Virus record (IMG/VR): IMGVR_UViG_3300030090_001877
Coordinates: 1 to 23,804 of that record
Strand: one strand, 5' to 3'
DNA: 23,804 nucleotides
From: a virus
Each line of letters opens with the position of its first letter. Position 1 is the stretch's first letter. The notes under the pieces are model-generated. The model did not search any database. It saw nothing but the letters and a program-made list of their open reading frames with translations, and had not been told where the DNA came from. Positions 7,086 through 14,841 of the stretch are shown here, one piece after another. A program made the translations under genes and the position numbers.

Positions 7086-8154
7086 TTCTACTTGCTCCTA
7101 AACTTAAATCTGCAACCTGTTGGGCGTAGTCTTCCAGCGGTACACCAAGACGTTTCGCTAAAGCAACTTGTGTTTGCGATAATGTAACCTTGTTAGGTTT
7201 CGTGCTCCGCGTAGCGGGTGCAACCACATTGCTCGATTTCTTCTTGGGTGTCTCCGGTTCGTCTTCTATCCCCTCATCAAATTCAGCGGGGAATATTTCT
7301 CGCATTCGAGAATCAATTTTCTCGTAGTATTCATCTGACTGAGGGTTAATGTTCTCCTTAGTCAGTTTTGTATGTAATCCTAACGCAAGTGCTGTCATTT
7401 CATCATTAGAACCAAACCACGGGTTTTTCTCGCGCCATGCTTCGGCTCTTTCATCCCTGACAGGAGCTTGTGTTTGATTTACCTGTGATTGAACAGCATT
7501 TTCTTGTGGTTGTAAAGTTGCTTCGTCTGTATTTATAGTACGAGGTTTAAGCCCTTTAACTTTTTCGGCCCGTATTTGCGCTGTATTTAACTCTGCTTGG
7601 GCAGCTACAATCGCGTCAGGCTCACCACTTTCATAAGCCTCTTTGTACTTTTTACTAGCTATTGCCACTTCACTTTCAGTTTGCTTCTTGGCAGATTCAA
7701 TAAGTGTGTTATGGCTTTGATCTACGTTACCTTTTAGCCTTTTGTTTTCTTCCACAAGTTTTTGAGCATACACCACAGCTTCTTCTTTCTGGCGTTCTGC
7801 TGCTTCTTTGGCCCTGCGCTCATCATGGTAGCCCTTGCTAAAGTGCTGTATTCGCTTTTTAACTTTTTCAGAATAGTTCTCTAACTCTTCATTAGTTACT
7901 TCTTCAGGAGGTTGAGAAGGTTTACGACCTCTATCTGCTTCAGGAGTGTCATCAACTACTTCAACCTCTACTTCCTTATCCTCCACCACTTTTACTTCCC
8001 GTGGCTCTTTTTTAGGTTTTTCTATAACCTCACGACCTACAGCACCTTCCACCTCTATATCTGGTGTTTCCTCTGGTGTATTAACTTCTATTTCTGCCGC
8101 CGCTTCCATCTTATCTGGGTCAGGAAACTCGTACTCTACTTTTTGTATAGGCAT
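7078..8154 (-). CDS. Scaffold or capsid assembly protein
   Basis: The protein has 358 residues. Residues about 10-85 are very acidic (many Glu, Asp, Val). Residues about 88-205 form a long predicted helix or coiled coil rich in Glu, Lys and Ala, with EELENYSEKVKKRIQHFSKG at its start. The C-terminal part carries KPNKVTLSQTQVALAKRLGV followed by PLEDYAQQVADL. This layout, a helical rod with a short basic C-terminal capsid-binding segment, is typical of phage scaffolding proteins. Gene order (portal, co-chaperonin, scaffold, capsid) agrees. AAGGAG precedes the ATG. No protease motif is seen in this gene. Confidence 0.78.
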   Translation of the reverse strand: MPIQKVEYEFPDPDKMEAAAEIEVNTPEETPDIEVEGAVGREVIEKPKKEPREVKVVEDKEVEVEVVDDTPEADRGRKPSQPPEEVTNEELENYSEKVKKRIQHFSKGYHDERRAKEAAERQKEEAVVYAQKLVEENKRLKGNVDQSHNTLIESAKKQTESEVAIASKKYKEAYESGEPDAIVAAQAELNTAQIRAEKVKGLKPRTINTDEATLQPQENAVQSQVNQTQAPVRDERAEAWREKNPWFGSNDEMTALALGLHTKLTKENINPQSDEYYEKIDSRMREIFPAEFDEGIEDEPETPKKKSSNVVAPATRSTKPNKVTLSQTQVALAKRLGVPLEDYAQQVADLSLGASRNG

Positions 8155-8164
8155 AATTTACTCC

Positions 8165-8575
8165 TTAGTTTGCGCGAGCTACGACGCTCGGATCATCAAC
8201 AACAGCTTCAATAGAATCGTCATTCATCAGACGATACTCTTGTTTGCCAACTTTAAAACGTGTCCCAGTATTAGCGCGAAACATCACGTAGTCCCCTTGT
8301 TTGCACCACGGGCCAGTAGGGAATCGCTCGCTATCTGCATACGCTTGCTCACCCATATCCAGCACCAGCCCTATCGTAGACAAGATGTACTCATCACGGA
8401 GGGTTTTAGCAGCTTTAACTATGCCGCCATCAAATGTTTCTTCAATGTTAGGGAGTGCCACAAGAACTCTATATCCCACAGGTTTGGGAATGAGAGCGTC
8501 TAGTTTGTCTTGCGCTATTTCTTCCTCTTGTAATTTGTCCCTACGTTTCATCTCTAAAGCTGTCATTTCAGTCAT
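8165..8575 (-). CDS. GroES-like co-chaperonin
   Basis: After about 30 charged helical residues the GroES pattern begins: PKPVGYRVLVALPNIEETFD, GGIVK (mobile-loop IVL-like position), STIGLVLDMG, an extended roof-loop region, CKQGDYVMFRANTGTRFKVG and EYRLMNDDSIEAVVDDP. Cellular GroES caps GroEL and drives protein folding; phage versions such as T4 gp31 help fold the capsid protein with the host GroEL. Here it lies between the portal and scaffold genes, which suits that job. The ATG at 8575 gives an 8-base overlap with the upstream gene; an in-frame ATG at 8608 is also possible. The protein has 136 residues from 8575, longer than the roughly 97 of cellular GroES. Confidence 0.85.
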   Translation of the reverse strand: MTEMTALEMKRRDKLQEEEIAQDKLDALIPKPVGYRVLVALPNIEETFDGGIVKAAKTLRDEYILSTIGLVLDMGEQAYADSERFPTGPWCKQGDYVMFRANTGTRFKVGKQEYRLMNDDSIEAVVDDPSVVARAN

Positions 8576-8765
8576 CTTGGTTTTCCATGTGTATACGCGA
8601 GAGGTCATTCACTTCCCGTAATGCGGTGTCCAGACCCCGAAGCACACCACACACTTCTTTATAATCGGCGTAATCTTTAGCTGCGCCAGTTCTTATAAAT
8701 TCTTCGCTAGACCGTTTCTGGTCTGTAATCCTTTCTACTAATACTTCAAAAACAGTTTTGCCCAT
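8568..8765 (-). CDS. Small hypothetical protein between portal and co-chaperonin
   Basis: The protein has 65 residues and is mostly helical by appearance: MGKTVFEVLVERITDQKRSS, then EEFIRTGAAKDYADYKEVCG, then LRGLDTALREVNDLSRI. From memory, short proteins with this pattern are common right after portal genes in marine phages. Its start shares a base with the portal stop, so it is probably translated by coupling. Function is unknown; no metal or membrane motif is seen. Confidence 0.7.
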   Translation of the reverse strand: MGKTVFEVLVERITDQKRSSEEFIRTGAAKDYADYKEVCGVLRGLDTALREVNDLSRIHMENQDD

Positions 8766-11251
8766 TACCTATCCTCTCGGTCATCGCGGTAGGCTTCAGA
8801 CGCATCACGATGCGCTTCGGCTCTAGTTCGTTTTTCTTCGCCAGCAGCTTTAGCCATGTCAATAATGACCTTGGCTTCTTCCACGTCATTCTTCGCTTCA
8901 GTAGCTTGGTTCTGCGCGGCTATGCGACTAGCCTCAAGCACTGCGTTTGTCTGCGCTTTTTCTTTGTCCAGCTCAATGCGTTCTTGGTCAAGGGCCACAT
9001 CCGCCGCATCTTTAGCGGCCTTACGCTGCGCGTCTTGCTCTTTGATTGCCAGCTCTCGCTGTTGCATCTGAATGATGGGGTCTTGCGCCAGCTCTTGGGC
9101 TTGCTGTTGGGCAGCTTGGGCTTGTTTCTGCGCGGCAAGCCGTTGCCCTGCTTTAGCCAACAGACCCGCCAACCTGTACTCAAGTTCTTCCGGCAGTTCT
9201 TCGTTAGGTGGTGGTAACTCTTGTCCCAACTGCTGCTCCATTTGCTGCCTGTACAGGAAGGCCATGTGTTCTGCTATGTGTGCTTTAATCGCCGCTACAA
9301 TCTGTTGACCATTAGGCATTTGTCCCAACATGGCTGCAATTTGGGGATCAGCAAGAAAAGTTTCATGTACCGCGATGTGCGCTTGATGATCTTGAAATAT
9401 GAATGCTTTCAAAGGCTTACCATTAAGTGCGTCCATGTTCTCACTTACTGGGTCTTCCGGTTTCATGTCATCAGTGTTAGGTACAAGCTTGTCTGCGTTC
9501 TTAATCCCTAAGACCTCAATCATCTGTCTGTGCAGTTGGGGTAGGTCATAGATTTGTGGGTTGGCCTGTGCCATCTGAAGTACGGTTTGGTATTGCACAA
9601 CGCGCTGTGCCATCGTACTACTATTGGGATCGCTGACAGGAATTACTTCCACCGTGGCATAGTCGGCTTGGCGGGCGCGAGGCGTACCACGGTCAGGCGC
9701 ATAACCGTACTCTAACGGAGCATACTCAGCCATAATCGCTCTGAGCAGCTTAAATTCCTGCTTCATAGCGTAGTGAACACGGGATTGAACCGCAGCCATT
9801 GGCTTTAAGGTACGCTCTAATAGAGCTAATGTTGTACCGACAGGCGCATTTGCGCTCATATCGGAGATATTCATGTCTGAAATAGCCCCTAATCTGCGGC
9901 CTTCTTCAGTTATTTTCTCTAATAAGGCCAATAACGTCTGACTTGGCTCTTTATAGGGTAATGGGAGGATATTCTCGCGGATTGACCCACTAGGCACGTC
10001 CACATCACGGAATTCACCCGGCCCAATGGGAGTATCGCCCGTAGTTACCCGCATTCCACGGGATTTAAGGCCACCCGGCAGGTTAGATAGCGTACCTGCG
10101 TCCACTAACTGGCGAATAAGTGACGTTCCCGCCCGTGCATAGCCACCGATAATGTGGATTAAGCCCAATCCGTAGAAGCCAAACCCCGGAACGTACACAT
10201 AATGTACAAAATGCTGGCGTTTTAGCATCAATGGGTCGTCAGGATTCCAGTTTCTGCGTATTGCCAGCACTGTTCCTGTGCCTTTTTCAATAGTAATGAC
10301 GTAAGGCTTGGCAATTTGCAGGTCATCAGCCTGTTTATCCGCCCCATCTACCTCATCAATCACAATATCCGCGTGAATTTCGTACACCGCGTAGCGATCA
10401 TCCGCAGAAAGAGAGATTCCCGACTGTTCAGCCTTGGCTTCTTCAATGTCTGTGGTGAAAGATACAGGGTCACCGAGGTCTACTTCCCGATAAAACCCCT
10501 GATCTTGTAGTTTTACCATCTCATTCTTGGTCTTACGCATCACATGGGTGACACGCTCGGCTGATTCTAGGTTAGATGCGCCGTAGGGGACGATCATATC
10601 TTCCGCTGGAATGTAGATTGCGGTCTGTCTATCGAGGTTTGGATCAAAATAAATCTTTTTAAATGCCGAACCCGCCAACCCAAGGCTATACAACATGCGT
10701 TCATGCTCTGGTCTGTACTCCACCATCACATCAGTCAGCTCATAATTCATATCGGTTTTAACGCGCAGGGCTGCATCTTCTTTATCTCGCGTTATTTCAC
10801 CAAGTATCTGCGTTTTCACAGGGCCAGCCGCTGGGAATGTCTCACTCATGGCCTCTGCTTGGAACCGTATAGCCGCTTCAGCGAGTACTGTGCTGTACAC
10901 ACCACAGGCATTTTCCCACGGTTCAGTCCTGTCCTCGTAACTAAACCCCAGAACTTCCAGACCTTTAACGAAAGTTTCTGCCCAATCACGGCGTGAGCCT
11001 ATATCCCCATCCACCGCTTCTACTAACTCACTAGATATTTGGTTTAATTGCCCATCATCCATGTAATCAGCAAGGTTAGCGTCGAACGGTGCATTAGCAA
11101 TGTCCGAGTCTGCCATGTCAGGGACTAGTGTTATCTCTACACCCCCATCCTCCAGTGCTGTTATCTCTGGCTCAATCTCAATTTCTAGCTGTTCTATAAC
11201 TTCCACTTCCTCGCCTTGTGGCCCTGCAAATAAACTTTTCTCAATAGCCAT
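8765..11251 (-). CDS. Portal protein, very long with helical C-terminus
   Basis: The protein has 828 residues, longer than most portals (about 400-750). Portal-like segments include IPAEDMIVPYGASNLESAER with VTHVMRKTKNEM, a PYVITIEKGTGTVLAIRRNW stretch, GFGFYGLGLIHIIGG and GTTLALLERTLKPMAAVQSR. The portal forms the twelve-subunit ring through which DNA enters the head. The last 180 or so residues are Gln/Ala/Glu/Lys-rich and likely form a long coiled coil, with repeated QAQAAQQQAQ and later EAHRDASEAYRDDRED. The start overlaps the terminase stop by one base. From memory, the large portal with a helical barrel-like end recalls podovirus portals such as P22 gp1, but the class is not certain. 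Confidence 0.85.
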   Translation of the reverse strand: MAIEKSLFAGPQGEEVEVIEQLEIEIEPEITALEDGGVEITLVPDMADSDIANAPFDANLADYMDDGQLNQISSELVEAVDGDIGSRRDWAETFVKGLEVLGFSYEDRTEPWENACGVYSTVLAEAAIRFQAEAMSETFPAAGPVKTQILGEITRDKEDAALRVKTDMNYELTDVMVEYRPEHERMLYSLGLAGSAFKKIYFDPNLDRQTAIYIPAEDMIVPYGASNLESAERVTHVMRKTKNEMVKLQDQGFYREVDLGDPVSFTTDIEEAKAEQSGISLSADDRYAVYEIHADIVIDEVDGADKQADDLQIAKPYVITIEKGTGTVLAIRRNWNPDDPLMLKRQHFVHYVYVPGFGFYGLGLIHIIGGYARAGTSLIRQLVDAGTLSNLPGGLKSRGMRVTTGDTPIGPGEFRDVDVPSGSIRENILPLPYKEPSQTLLALLEKITEEGRRLGAISDMNISDMSANAPVGTTLALLERTLKPMAAVQSRVHYAMKQEFKLLRAIMAEYAPLEYGYAPDRGTPRARQADYATVEVIPVSDPNSSTMAQRVVQYQTVLQMAQANPQIYDLPQLHRQMIEVLGIKNADKLVPNTDDMKPEDPVSENMDALNGKPLKAFIFQDHQAHIAVHETFLADPQIAAMLGQMPNGQQIVAAIKAHIAEHMAFLYRQQMEQQLGQELPPPNEELPEELEYRLAGLLAKAGQRLAAQKQAQAAQQQAQELAQDPIIQMQQRELAIKEQDAQRKAAKDAADVALDQERIELDKEKAQTNAVLEASRIAAQNQATEAKNDVEEAKVIIDMAKAAGEEKRTRAEAHRDASEAYRDDREDR

Positions 11252-12783
11252 TAGTAGTACCCGCCTCTACGCTGCTTAAAGTATTGAATCTCATCTTGCT
11301 CGTCTGATGGTAGTCTGACAAACCCGCCTTTTCTGTACCGCATCAACGCCAAAGATACGGAATCCACGTAGTCATCATGCTCCCCAGAGGGGAAGCTTGC
11401 TACCTCGTCAATCACTTCTTCCGCCCACGGGCGGTTCGGTGTCCATACCATACCAGAAGCGAAGAGATCAGACACGGAATTAAGCCGCGTTATCTTGTCG
11501 TTTCCTCTTGTGGGGGTAAACTCCTGCACGGGTATACCCATCGCCCGCATCTCATAGATAAGCGGCGCACCCGATGCTTTCTTCTCCACAATGATTGAGT
11601 CTGGTTCCCAACTCTCGTATTGTTCAATCGCTACCTTCTTCAACCGTGGGAACTCCATCCTTTCCCTAAACGCATTAAGCAGGATGATGTTTGCCTGTGG
11701 TGCTCCCGCGTCATCGTCCTGATAAAACACACCCCACGTTGTCAGCGCCGAGTAGTCAGCGCGGTTTGTTTTCTCGAACGCTGTATCCCACGCCATCAGG
11801 AGGTACTCACATGGCGGCGGTTCTTCCTCTTCCCACAGTTGCCACCACTCCCGTTTCACAATAGCTGACGTTTCCGATGTAGGTTGCTGCTGATACTGGG
11901 CCATCCACTTGGAATTGGGTAGTTCCTGCTTTAATACTTGTAACTCATCCCGCGACCAAAACTCAGGCCACAGGGGTGTACCACTGGGCATAAGTGCAGG
12001 AAATTCAATGACTTCCCACTCATCCCCGCCACGTTCCGCCGCTGCTTTCAACACTTTAGCGGTCAGGTCACGCAGACTCCAACGAGTCATAACAATGACA
12101 ATGGCTCCACCCGGTTGCAGACGCTGCCGTGGCCCTGATGTATACCACTCATAAGTCTTGTCGTAGATGTCAGGGTTTATCTCAGCCAGTGCTGCTTCCT
12201 GTTCCGAGTGAGGGTCGTCAATAATCAACAAGTCCGCGCCCTTACCAGTAACCGCCCCGCCCACACCAATCGCAAAGTAATCTCCACCTTTGCTGGTATT
12301 CCAGCGCCCCGCTGCTTTTGAATCACTTTGCAGACTTAACTCAGGGAATATGCTCTGGTAGTTATCCTGATCGACGAGGTTCCTAACCTTACGACCAAAC
12401 CCTACCGCCAGTTCTGCGGTATGCGAGGTCTGGATGACCTTCTTGTGGGGGTACTGTCCCAGAAACCACGCAGGTAATAAATAACTAGCAAACTCAGACT
12501 TAGTATGACGAGGAGGCATATTAACAATAAGCCGCTTACACTCGCCACGAGCCACACGCTCAAACGCTTCAGCCATCTTCGCATGGTGTTTCCCACTGAT
12601 AAACACAGGCCACATCTGCTTTACAAAATCCAAGAACCGCGTCTGTGCTTTCTTCTGTTGCTTTAATCTATTCAGATGCTCAAGCTCTGCCAGCAGTTTT
12701 TCCTGCTCTGACACAGACAACATGGGTAATATGGTCGGGATGTCCTTGAGTGTTATGTCATCGAAGGGCGATACCTCAGACAT
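11251..12783 (-). CDS. terL: Terminase large subunit
   Basis: The protein has 510 residues and shows both domains of a packaging motor. The ATPase part has a Walker A-like MPPRHTKS at 89-96, Walker B LLIIDDP at 185-191, and a coupling VMTRW near 231-235. The nuclease part has acidic residues in AWDTA (D333), IVEKKASG (E400) and HDDYVDS (D470, D471, D474), as in RNase H-type terminases. The enzyme cuts concatemeric DNA and pumps it through the portal into the head using ATP. It overlaps the small-subunit gene by 8 bases and the portal gene by one. Confidence 0.95.
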   Translation of the reverse strand: MSEVSPFDDITLKDIPTILPMLSVSEQEKLLAELEHLNRLKQQKKAQTRFLDFVKQMWPVFISGKHHAKMAEAFERVARGECKRLIVNMPPRHTKSEFASYLLPAWFLGQYPHKKVIQTSHTAELAVGFGRKVRNLVDQDNYQSIFPELSLQSDSKAAGRWNTSKGGDYFAIGVGGAVTGKGADLLIIDDPHSEQEAALAEINPDIYDKTYEWYTSGPRQRLQPGGAIVIVMTRWSLRDLTAKVLKAAAERGGDEWEVIEFPALMPSGTPLWPEFWSRDELQVLKQELPNSKWMAQYQQQPTSETSAIVKREWWQLWEEEEPPPCEYLLMAWDTAFEKTNRADYSALTTWGVFYQDDDAGAPQANIILLNAFRERMEFPRLKKVAIEQYESWEPDSIIVEKKASGAPLIYEMRAMGIPVQEFTPTRGNDKITRLNSVSDLFASGMVWTPNRPWAEEVIDEVASFPSGEHDDYVDSVSLALMRYRKGGFVRLPSDEQDEIQYFKQRRGGYY

Positions 12784-13351
12784 CTAACTCTTCTCCTTCC
12801 TCACCCAACGCTTCGTCTAGGCGCTCATCCATAGGCGCTACATCTACTACACTAGCGTTAAGGAGGTTCTTCACCTTATCCTTAATCGCTTTCTCTAAAT
12901 CTTCAGGGTTCTTATAGTTGACCGTTATCTCACTGCGTTCAGTAAATATACCCACATCGCTGTGTTTTCCTAACAATTCCAATGCCTTAAGTTCAAACCG
13001 TGGGTCACCACAGTTTGCTATCTCCATCAACTTATGGGTGATTGCCGCCCGCGCCTCTGCTGCATCCATAGCCAGTTGTTGGCCGTAGGTACGCAAAAAC
13101 GCTGCCGCTGCAAAAGCTGTGGGGGGATGGGTTAGGTCTGCTGACTTTTTACGTTCCGCTACTGCTTGGATAAGCTGCTTCTCACGCTCGGCATCTTCTT
13201 CAGTAACCTCAAGCGCCGCACCTAATGATTCCTGCAATTCCGCCGTATTGCCAGCCACTTCGACTTCCTTTATGTGGGTCGTCGGCTTCTCCTCTGCTAA
13301 ATCGTAGGGAACGGGGTGATCCTTTGTGGGTTCTATCTGTACCACAGACAT
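12776..13351 (-). CDS. Terminase small subunit (likely)
   Basis: The protein has 191 residues and is first in the late arm, directly before terL, where small terminases usually lie. Residues about 30-75 are acidic helices; about 85-115 (TAFAAAAFLRTYGQQLAMDA) and KLMEIANCGDPRFELKALEL form a helical DNA-binding candidate, and LGKHSDVGIFTERSEITVNY recalls, from memory, small terminases of marine phages. The C-terminus is very acidic (DEALGEEGEELDV). It would recognise the packaging site and direct TerL. No recognised helix-turn-helix can be claimed with certainty, so the call rests on position and sequence pattern. Confidence 0.78.
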   Translation of the reverse strand: MSVVQIEPTKDHPVPYDLAEEKPTTHIKEVEVAGNTAELQESLGAALEVTEEDAEREKQLIQAVAERKKSADLTHPPTAFAAAAFLRTYGQQLAMDAAEARAAITHKLMEIANCGDPRFELKALELLGKHSDVGIFTERSEITVNYKNPEDLEKAIKDKVKNLLNASVVDVAPMDERLDEALGEEGEELDV

Positions 13352-13566
13352 ATCGCAGGTATCCAGTACCGGGTTTTGCGAAGTCTAACAGATATTGGGG
13401 TAGGTGCAAATCATCTGTGGGACTCAAGTAGGGGGGTGTTTCCCTGTGAAGGGGGGTGGGGTGCGAACCAGACTGTTACAAAAAAGAGGGGGTGGGGTGT
13501 GAAATTGTGTGATGTGATGTGCAAATTATTATGTATATAGACGCTATGGTACCACTCTGGCTACGC

Positions 13567-13588
13567 GGGGGGTGGGGGAGGGTGGGGG
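13567..13588 (+). other. G-quadruplex motif with one-base loops
   Basis: Four G-runs of 6, 5, 3 and 5 are separated by single bases T, A and T. This meets the strict G3+N1 pattern expected to form a very stable parallel quadruplex in single-stranded DNA or RNA. It ends two bases before the first 19-bp palindrome. Confidence 0.8.
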
Positions 13589-13590
13589 TC

Positions 13591-13609
13591 AACCTAGAAT
13601 ATCTAGGTT
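13591..13609. repeat. 19-bp palindrome, copy 1 (centre ATA)
   Basis: AACCTAGA-ATA-TCTAGGTT, with perfect 8-base arms. It lies upstream of the first early promoter, not next to a start codon, and right after the G-quadruplex motif. Confidence 0.95.
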
Positions 13610-13621
13610 AAATAGGCTCAC

Positions 13622-13650
13622 TTGACTTTTCTGTACCACAATGTAATAAT
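13622..13650 (+). promoter_or_regulatory. Sigma70-like promoter P1
   Basis: TTGACT (13622-13627) and AATAAT (13645-13650) are 17 bases apart. The spacer contains TGTACCACAATGT, which is repeated in promoter P2. Transcription would start near 13657 and read the 13711 gene. Confidence 0.7.
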
Positions 13651-13710
13651 GTACTTACTGAATCGGAACACACACAAATTCACTAACCCGATTCTTTTAG
13701 GAGAATGATA

Positions 13711-14208
13711 ATGGCTAAAAAAGCAACCACAGTAGAACCAATAGCTACACCTACTACAGAATTAGCAACACGTATTCAAGCAATAATAGCAGCCGACGTT
13801 GAGAAAAATACCACGGCCAAGCAATCTGGGCTGGAAGTAGCGACAACATTTGATGATGTATTCGCTTTCAACTGGGCGGCGTTCAAGGGGAATCAGGGCG
13901 CGGAAAAATGTGGCCTGACTGGTACTGAGTATAAAATGGTCAAGCTAACACGCGACCAGTACAAAACCGCTTGGAATGACGCGGACTTGCCAAACTTCGA
14001 CCAGCGTTGGAAGTATGTAGTCGAGCACTCCAAGCATTACAAAGCACCAATAGGTGACGAATCACGCGGTAAGTCTACCGAGGCCAAATTGGAAGAAGCG
14101 GTTAGATCAGTACTCCGACACGCGACCACGCTAGAAGATTCAACCATGATCGACTTTGGTAATCAGATGTGTGACTACCTCGGTCTTGAAGTAAAGGAAG
14201 CCGAGTAA
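13711..14208 (+). CDS. Early protein of unknown function (165 aa)
   Basis: The protein has 165 residues from ATGGCTAAAAAA; an in-frame ATG two codons earlier lies too close to AGGAG. It is the first gene after promoter P1. Segments include TTVEPIATPTTELATRIQAI, FDDVFAFNWAAFKGNQGAEK, DQYKTAWNDADLPNFDQRWK and TEAKLEEAVRSVLRHATTLE. It looks helical and soluble, with two Cys and no recognised motif. The region between residues about 50 and 115 is rich in aromatic residues. It is separated from later early genes by a 779-base gap with its own terminator, so it may form its own unit. I do not recognise the family. Confidence 0.75.
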   Translation: MAKKATTVEPIATPTTELATRIQAIIAADVEKNTTAKQSGLEVATTFDDVFAFNWAAFKGNQGAEKCGLTGTEYKMVKLTRDQYKTAWNDADLPNFDQRWKYVVEHSKHYKAPIGDESRGKSTEAKLEEAVRSVLRHATTLEDSTMIDFGNQMCDYLGLEVKEAE

Positions 14209-14215
14209 CTAGAAC

Positions 14216-14233
14216 GGCCCTCGAAAGGGGGCC
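14216..14233 (+). other. GC-rich stem-loop after the first early gene
   Basis: GGCCC (14216-14220) pairs with GGGCC (14229-14233). It lies 7 bases past the stop codon and abuts copy 2 of the palindrome. There is no T-run, so it is not a standard terminator. Confidence 0.5.
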
Positions 14234-14252
14234 AACCTAGAACATCTAGGTT
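14234..14252. repeat. 19-bp palindrome, copy 2 (centre ACA)
   Basis: AACCTAGA-ACA-TCTAGGTT. An AGGAGAGAGATA follows, resembling the usual ribosome site, but no open frame begins there. Confidence 0.95.
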
Positions 14253-14419
14253 GCATAGGAGAGAGATAGGCATAGAATTTGAAATGGTAAGTTGGTAAGC
14301 CAAACAATCAAAGTGCTACACGAATATCCAACTATTTACGAAAGCACAGGTAGACGTACCAAAACCATACTGCGGACACCGTAGCATGGTAAGCCCAGAC
14401 TAAACATCTGGGCTTTTTT
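14253..14419 (+). ncRNA. Candidate structured RNA ending in a terminator
   Basis: No gene fits here. Several short stems are visible: GTGCT (14313-14317) with AGCAC (14343-14347), GGTA (14349-14352) with TACC (14357-14360), and CTGCGG (14370-14375) with CCGTAG (14379-14384, one G-U pair). These are followed by the terminator at 14391-14419. TGGTAAGCC occurs twice. No tRNA signature (GTTCGANTC arm) is present. Such hairpins can arise by chance, so this is only a candidate. Confidence 0.3.
14391..14419 (+). terminator. Rho-independent terminator in the early gap
   Basis: AGCCCAGA (14392-14399) pairs with TCTGGGCT (14407-14414) around a 7-base loop and is followed by T residues to 14419. It would end the transcript from promoter P1. 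A second hairpin, CTGGC/GCCAG, follows at 14424-14438. Confidence 0.85.
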
Positions 14420-14447
14420 GTGTCTGGCCTTCGGCCAGCCAATGATA

Positions 14448-14467
14448 GTACCTATGATAGTAGGTAC
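14448..14467. repeat. Inverted repeat GTACCT/AGGTAC
   Basis: GTACCT (14448-14453) and AGGTAC (14462-14467) are inverted around 8 bases that repeat the nearby ATGATAGT motif. It is part of the repeat-rich noncoding gap. Confidence 0.55.
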
Positions 14468-14473
14468 ATGATA

Positions 14474-14511
14474 GTAGCCTAGCTACTGCTCTATGTAGCC
14501 TAGCTACTGCT
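14474..14511. repeat. Two 17-bp direct repeats, 21 bp apart, each a palindrome
   Basis: GTAGCCTAGCTACTGCT occurs at 14474-14490 and 14495-14511. Each contains the palindrome GTAGC-CTA-GCTAC. The 21-bp spacing is two turns of DNA, so two bound dimers would sit on the same face. GTGGTAC, the inverse of the promoter spacer motif, follows at 14514-14520. Confidence 0.8.
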
Positions 14512-14539
14512 TTGTGGTACAGTGTTATACCAAAAAGCT

Positions 14540-14841
14540 TTGTTATACTTTATTGTTACGCTGTAAGTTACTGATATAACTCAGCTAAGTACCTATTGTT
14601 ACATTGTTACGTCAAAAAACATCACATACGCATCTAGAGAGCAAAGAGGCTCTCATGCACAAGTAGCCTCCCAAAACAAAAAATTCCCCCAACACCGTCG
14701 TGTAATTCTAAAAATGCGTAACAATATAACAATACAATAATATAAATAAATAAAACCCACGCTCCACTAAGGCTCCAGTCAATTTTTCTTTTGTTACGCG
14801 CCAACATAACAAACGTAACAAAGCACCTCTTTTCGTAACAA
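14540..14841. repeat. Cluster of ten TTGTTAYR octamers in both orientations
   Basis: Exact TTGTTACG occurs on the plus strand at 14553, 14604 and 14791 and on the minus strand at 14717-14724, 14814-14821 and 14834-14841. Close variants are at 14540 and 14596 (plus) and at 14725-14732 and 14805-14812 (minus). The DNA around them is visibly AT-rich and has no credible gene. It could be an array of protein-binding sites, for example origin iterons or operators. Confidence 0.65.

Larger units (their letters stand above)
13352..13710. promoter_or_regulatory. Divergent control region between late and early arms
   Basis: No gene was found here. The left part is unusually G-rich on the plus strand (G-runs at 13431-13436, 13451-13461, 13488-13497 and 13567-13588). 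An AT-rich TATATACATAATAAT stretch on the minus strand at 13526-13540 could be a late -10 region, but no convincing -35 is visible, so late transcription may need an activator. TGGTACCA at 13547-13554 is palindromic. The right part holds the first copy of the 19-bp palindrome, a sigma70-like promoter and a leader hairpin (GAATCGG 13660-13666 with CCGATTC 13688-13694). A packaging site could also lie here. Confidence 0.6.

Noticed and set aside
7912-8503. Plus-strand frames opposite the scaffold and GroES genes
   Set aside because: They are Ser/Phe-rich mirror frames of well-supported minus-strand genes and have no ribosome sites.
10564-10575. TCTAGGTT half-site inside the portal gene
   Set aside because: There is no left arm, so it is likely chance. 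Similar half-sites in coding sequence at 17420 and 21692 are treated the same way.
14253-14390. Possible tRNA in the early gap
   Set aside because: No GTTCGANTC arm, acceptor pairing or anticodon loop could be found.
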